A DNA stretch of 64,000 nt, taken from Mucilaginibacter mallensis. Lineage in GTDB: Bacteria; Bacteroidota; Bacteroidia; Sphingobacteriales; Sphingobacteriaceae. Each line of letters opens with the position of its first letter. Positions within the stretch are counted from its first letter, which is position 1. Below are positions 61,301-64,000 of the stretch, piece by piece. The stretch lies in assembly GCF_900105165.1 (NCBI RefSeq), contig NZ_LT629740.1:3348001-3412000 (forward strand), written 5' to 3'. The notes under the pieces were generated by a model. It was not told where the DNA came from and did not search any database. It saw only the letters and a list, made by a program, of their open reading frames with translations. The translations under genes were made by a program, and so were the position numbers.

Positions 61301-64000
61301 TACCCAGGCAAGCTTAACTACTGCGGCAACCGCAAGCACTTCTGCCACAGCAGCATCACCGGCAGGTAATTATACAATTAATACAAGCGGCGCAGTTGAC
61401 CCTAACTATATCATCAGCTATGTGGCAGGTACTTTAACCATCGGCAAGGCAACACTGACAGTTACCGCTGATAACCAAAGCTCAATTTATGGCGCAGCAT
61501 TACCGGCACTTACAGTCAGCTACAGCGGTTTTGTTAATGGTGATACCCAGGCTAGTTTAACCACGGCGGCAACTGCAAGCACTACAGCCACAGCAGCATC
61601 TCCGGCAGGTAATTATACAATTAGTACAAGCGGAGCGGTTGACCCTAACTATACCATCAGCTATGTGGCCGGTACTTTAACCATCGGCAAGGCAGCACTG
61701 ACTGTTACCGCTGATAACCAAAGTTCAACATACGGCTCGGCATTACCTGTACTTACAGTCAATTACAACGGTTTTGTAAACGGCGATACGCAGGCTAGTT
61801 TAACCACTGCAGCGACCGCAAGCACAACGGCCACAGCAGCATCACCGGCAGGTAATTATTCAATTAATACAAGCGGAGCGGTTGACCCTAACTATACCAT
61901 CAGCTATGTGGCAGGTACTTTAACCATCGGCAAGGCAGCATTGACTATTACCGCTGACAATCAAAGCTCAGTTTATGGCGCAGCATTACCTGCACTTACA
62001 GTCACTTACAGCGGTTTTGTAAATGGTGATACCCAGGCCAGTTTAACCACGGCAGCGACTGCAAGCACAACGGCCACAGCTGCATCACCGGCAGGTAATT
62101 ATACAATTAATACAAGCGGAGCAGTTGACCCTAACTATAACATCAGCTATGTGGCAGGTACTTTAACCATCGGCAAGGCAGCGCTGACTGTTACTGCTGA
62201 TAACCAAAGTTCAACTTACGGCTCTGCATTACCTGCACTTACTGTCAGTTACAGCGGTTTTGTAAACGGTGATACCCAGGCCAGTTTAACCACGGCGGCA
62301 ACAGCAAGCACAACAGCAACAGCTGCATCACCGGCAGGTAATTATACAATTAATACAAGCGGAGCAATTGACCCTAACTATACCATCAGCTACGTAGCGG
62401 GTACTTTAACGGTCGGCAAAGCTAGCCTTACCATTACTGCAGATAACCAGAGCATAGCACACGGAGCTGCAATACCAACCTTAACTGCCAGCTATAGCGG
62501 TTTTGTTAATGGTGATAATGCGGCGAGCTTAACCACTGCGCCAATACTCAGTACTACTGCTACATCAGCATCACCGGCAGGTTCTTATCCAATTAACGCC
62601 AGCGGTGCGGTCGATCCTAACTATAACATCAGCTATGTGGCTGGTACATTAGCCATTGGTAAAACCATATTGGTTGTTACTGTAAATGATCAAAGCTCAG
62701 TTTACGGGTCAGCACTACCGACCTTTACTGTAAGCTATAGCGGCTTTGTAAACGGTGATAATGCGGCAAGTTTAACCACTGCACCTACTATCAACACTAC
62801 CGCCACAGCTGCATCTCCCGCAGGCACTTACGCTATTACCGCAAGCGGCGCAGTGGATCCTAATTATGCCATTAGCTACACACCTGGTACATTAACCATT
62901 AGCAAAGCAGCATTGACTATTACCGCTGACAATCAAAGCTCAGTTTATGGCGCGGCATTACCTGCACTTACAGTTAGCTACAGCGGTTTTGTAAATGGTG
63001 ATACCCAAGCTAGTTTAACCACGGCGGCAACTGCAAGCACTACAGCCACAGCATCATCACCGGCAGGTAATTATACAATTAATACAAGCGGTGCAGTTGA
63101 CCCGAATTATACCATCAGCTATGTGGCAGGTACTTTAACCATCGGCAAGGCAGCACTGACTGTTACTGCTGATAACCAAAGTTCAACTTACGGCTCTGCA
63201 TTACCTGCACTTACAGTCACTTACAGCGGTTTTGTTAACGGTGATACCCAGGCTAGTTTAACCACCGCAGCAACTTCAAGCACTACAGCAACTTTTGCAT
63301 CACCGGCAGGTAGCTATCCTATTATGGCAAGCGGAGCTGTTGATGCTAACTATACCATCAGTTACGTTGCGGGGACGCTAACCATTGGTAAAGCAAACCT
63401 TACCATAACCGCAGACAACCAAAGCATCGCCCATGGAGCAGCTATACCAACACTAACTGCCAGTTACAGTGGCTTTGTAAATGGCGACAATGCAGCAAGC
63501 TTAACAACCGCACCAGCATTAAGTACCACTGGCACATCAGCATCACCGGCAGGTAGCTACCCTATTACTGCAAGTGGCGCGGTTGACCCTAACTATAATA
63601 TCAGTTATGTGGCAGGTACTTTAGCTATCGGCAAGGCGTTGTTGGTTGTTACGGTAGACAATCAAAGCTCAGTATATGGATCAGCATTGCCCACCCTTAC
63701 AGTAAGTTATAGCGGCTTTGTAAATGGAGATAACGCGGCAAGTTTAACCACTGCACCTACTATCAGCACTACCGCCACGGCAGCATCTCCCGCAGGCACT
63801 TACGCTATTACCGCAAGCGGCGCAGTGGATCCTAATTACGTTATTAGCTACACGCCTGGTACTTTAACTATTAGCAAAGCGGCACTAACCGTTACTGCTG
63901 ACAATCAAAACTCAACCTATGGTGCAGCATTACCAACACTAACAGCCAGTTACAGCGGTTTTGTAAATGGCGATAACGCAACAAGCTTAACCACTGCACC
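58380..64000 (+). CDS. Giant exported MBG-repeat adhesin, 3' end beyond the window
   Basis: An open frame starting ATG 58380 that runs without a stop to the window end (more than 1870 residues). A signal peptide (1-27, ending LPARAQ) is followed by an NHL/beta-propeller-like region with recurring YGLAIDASDNIYA-type strands (about 30-340), a fibronectin III-like part (345-460), Ig-like domains (465-775) and a QTITFNALPTKTYGNADFAP domain (775-862). From residue 863 come MBG-type repeats of exactly 81 residues (xLTVTADNQSSxYGxALP, SYSGFVNGD, ASPAGxYxI, SGAVDPNYxISY). A C-terminal T9SS sorting domain is expected outside the window. It starts 13 bp after the binding-protein homologue, so it belongs to that operon. 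Confidence 0.9.
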   Translation, partial: MKTLFTKGFYIVSAIILFIGTALPARAQFTNVTLSTNALATALAKDASGNIYALQTDASGTQGEVVKYTNGTGAPTVIYDGFPDNDQQGDYGTGLVVTSTGDIYFTTDNDGPTLPYGNIIKLKFNGGTSYTASVYQTGTASLGYYSGLAIDASDNIYAIQYNINADGGNSGIGAYEVVEYAAGSAAGSAGTVLYDKLDAVGLLSGFYYTPPAGLAVNSLGDVYVADAFDDDGANNDGGHIYKLTKASSYAVSTVSTNQYATSLAVDAANNLYASQVNTYPAYALVKYTNGTGTPTNIYTGLSSDSYDFPYGIAIISPTNIYVNDGGTNGTTDNQGNIIQLIGIPATQATNVVFTNTTATGTTASWTNGSGASRAVFITQASTGSPAPVNSTTYTANTTYASGTQIGGSGWYCVYNGTGSTVNITGLTAGNTYRVMAVEYNGPAGSENYLTTTGTNNPNNVSPVASATISSINLVTTSPTNAISVQYTVTFGAAVTGLSTSNFSLTTTGGISGASITSIAGSGTTYTVTANTGTGDGTIALNLANATGLSPGISTTLPFAGQAYTIDKTAPLATGLLYASNNTNSAFAKTGDIVTLKFSTNEAVQTPTLTIAGHSVTVSNLGGNSYSGSYTMTSSDAEGRIPYVVQFTDLAGNQSSYNDLAAGDLVTFDKTAPTVTIGSPSVSSTSTGPVTYTVTYADVNFNTSTLATGNVSLITTGTAAGTVAVTGSGTTYTVSISSISGTGTLGISIGAGTASDLAGNLAPASGSSATFTVAPSLTPQTITFNALPTKTYGNADFAPGATSTNSGTPAITYSSNNTAVATIVSGNIHIVGAGTAHITASQAGDATHSAATNVTQSLTVNQAPLTITANNQSSIYGAALPALTVSYSGFVNGDTQASLTTAATASTTATAASPTGNYTINTSGAVDPNYAITYGPGTLTIGKAALTVTADNQSSTYGAALPALTVTYSGFVNGDTQASLTTAATASTSATAASPAGNYTINTSGAVDPNYIISYVAGTLTIGKATLTVTADNQSSIYGAALPALTVSYSGFVNGDTQASLTTAATASTTATAASPAGNYTISTSGAVDPNYTISYVAGTLTIGKAALTVTADNQSSTYGSALPVLTVNYNGFVNGDTQASLTTAATASTTATAASPAGNYSINTSGAVDPNYTISYVAGTLTIGKAALTITADNQSSVYGAALPALTVTYSGFVNGDTQASLTTAATASTTATAASPAGNYTINTSGAVDPNYNISYVAGTLTIGKAALTVTADNQSSTYGSALPALTVSYSGFVNGDTQASLTTAATASTTATAASPAGNYTINTSGAIDPNYTISYVAGTLTVGKASLTITADNQSIAHGAAIPTLTASYSGFVNGDNAASLTTAPILSTTATSASPAGSYPINASGAVDPNYNISYVAGTLAIGKTILVVTVNDQSSVYGSALPTFTVSYSGFVNGDNAASLTTAPTINTTATAASPAGTYAITASGAVDPNYAISYTPGTLTISKAALTITADNQSSVYGAALPALTVSYSGFVNGDTQASLTTAATASTTATASSPAGNYTINTSGAVDPNYTISYVAGTLTIGKAALTVTADNQSSTYGSALPALTVTYSGFVNGDTQASLTTAATSSTTATFASPAGSYPIMASGAVDANYTISYVAGTLTIGKANLTITADNQSIAHGAAIPTLTASYSGFVNGDNAASLTTAPALSTTGTSASPAGSYPITASGAVDPNYNISYVAGTLAIGKALLVVTVDNQSSVYGSALPTLTVSYSGFVNGDNAASLTTAPTISTTATAASPAGTYAITASGAVDPNYVISYTPGTLTISKAALTVTADNQNSTYGAALPTLTASYSGFVNGDNATSLTTA
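60966..64000 (+). repeat. 243-bp tandem repeat array (12 full units plus a partial 13th)
   Basis: An anchor sequence (GCTGATAACC and variants) recurs at 60981, 61224, 61467, 61710, 61953, 62196, 62439, 62682, 62925, 63168, 63411, 63654 and 63897, every step exactly 243 bp (81 codons). Units with the rare IAHG variant occur at 62439 and 63411, and VVTV variants at 62682 and 63654, giving a higher-order period of four units (972 bp). The array continues past the window. Confidence 0.95.

Noticed and set aside
60966..64000. CRISPR or other non-coding repeat array
   Set aside because: The period is 243 bp, a multiple of 3, and the frame stays open through all units with a coherent MBG-domain protein.

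Overview
The window looks like chromosome of a Bacteroidota bacterium of the Sphingobacteriaceae type (Mucilaginibacter or Pedobacter-like). The pointers are protein signatures rather than a search: a fused SecDF, a T9SS type B (gliding-motility) C-terminal domain, Bacteroidota-style CydAB, Ig_7 and MBG repeat adhesins, weak or absent Shine-Dalgarno sequences, and repeated TAnnTTTG -7 boxes at gene starts. I saw no tRNA, rRNA operon, CRISPR array, transposase or prophage module.

Layout. 0-12.7 kb holds housekeeping genes: ispE (minus), thyA, a four-helix-bundle IVP-like gene, folA, secDF, a type II NADH dehydrogenase, a DUF4468 protein, an HMG-CoA lyase-like gene, the RNase P RNA gene, an NtrC-type sigma54 activator, msrA, a DUF3820 protein and an N/Q/R/G-rich exported protein. 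13-20.4 kb holds a PQQ-type sugar dehydrogenase with its cytochrome c, a GH63-like glycosidase, cytochrome bd (cydAB) and a DinB-like protein. 20.7-31.6 kb is an exopolysaccharide locus: an SLBB export protein, a Wzz-like protein, an acyltransferase, four GT2 glycosyltransferases, a Wzy-like polymerase and a WcaJ-like initiating transferase. It is visibly AT-rich in the middle and carries two decayed gene remnants. A possible sigma54-driven short transcription unit follows it at about 31.6-31.84 kb.

31.8-41 kb holds a small PRPP-synthetase-like protein, a hybrid histidine kinase, an MscS channel, a phospho-sugar mutase, an imelysin-like/di-heme peroxidase fusion and an AcpA-type phosphoesterase. 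41.3-46.6 kb is a 1777-residue T9SS-exported Ig-repeat protein. 46.6-51.5 kb is a SWIM-SNF2 helicase directly abutting an uncharacterised 500-residue protein, and ppnP follows.

The most unusual part is 52.2-64 kb. Two operons diverge from one AT-rich 314-bp region. The minus-strand operon encodes a Tat-type 5'-nucleotidase-like phosphoesterase, an HExGH metallopeptidase-like protein, an Asp/Asn beta-hydroxylase-like enzyme and a sulfotransferase, with a PhyH dioxygenase converging on it. The plus-strand operon encodes a phage-tail-collar protein, a signal-less periplasmic-binding-protein homologue and a giant MBG-repeat adhesin that runs off the window. The adhesin contains an exact 243-bp tandem array with a 972-bp higher-order period. 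I infer, without proof, that this is a surface-protein maturation system: hydroxylases and a sulfotransferase dedicated to the collar or adhesin products.
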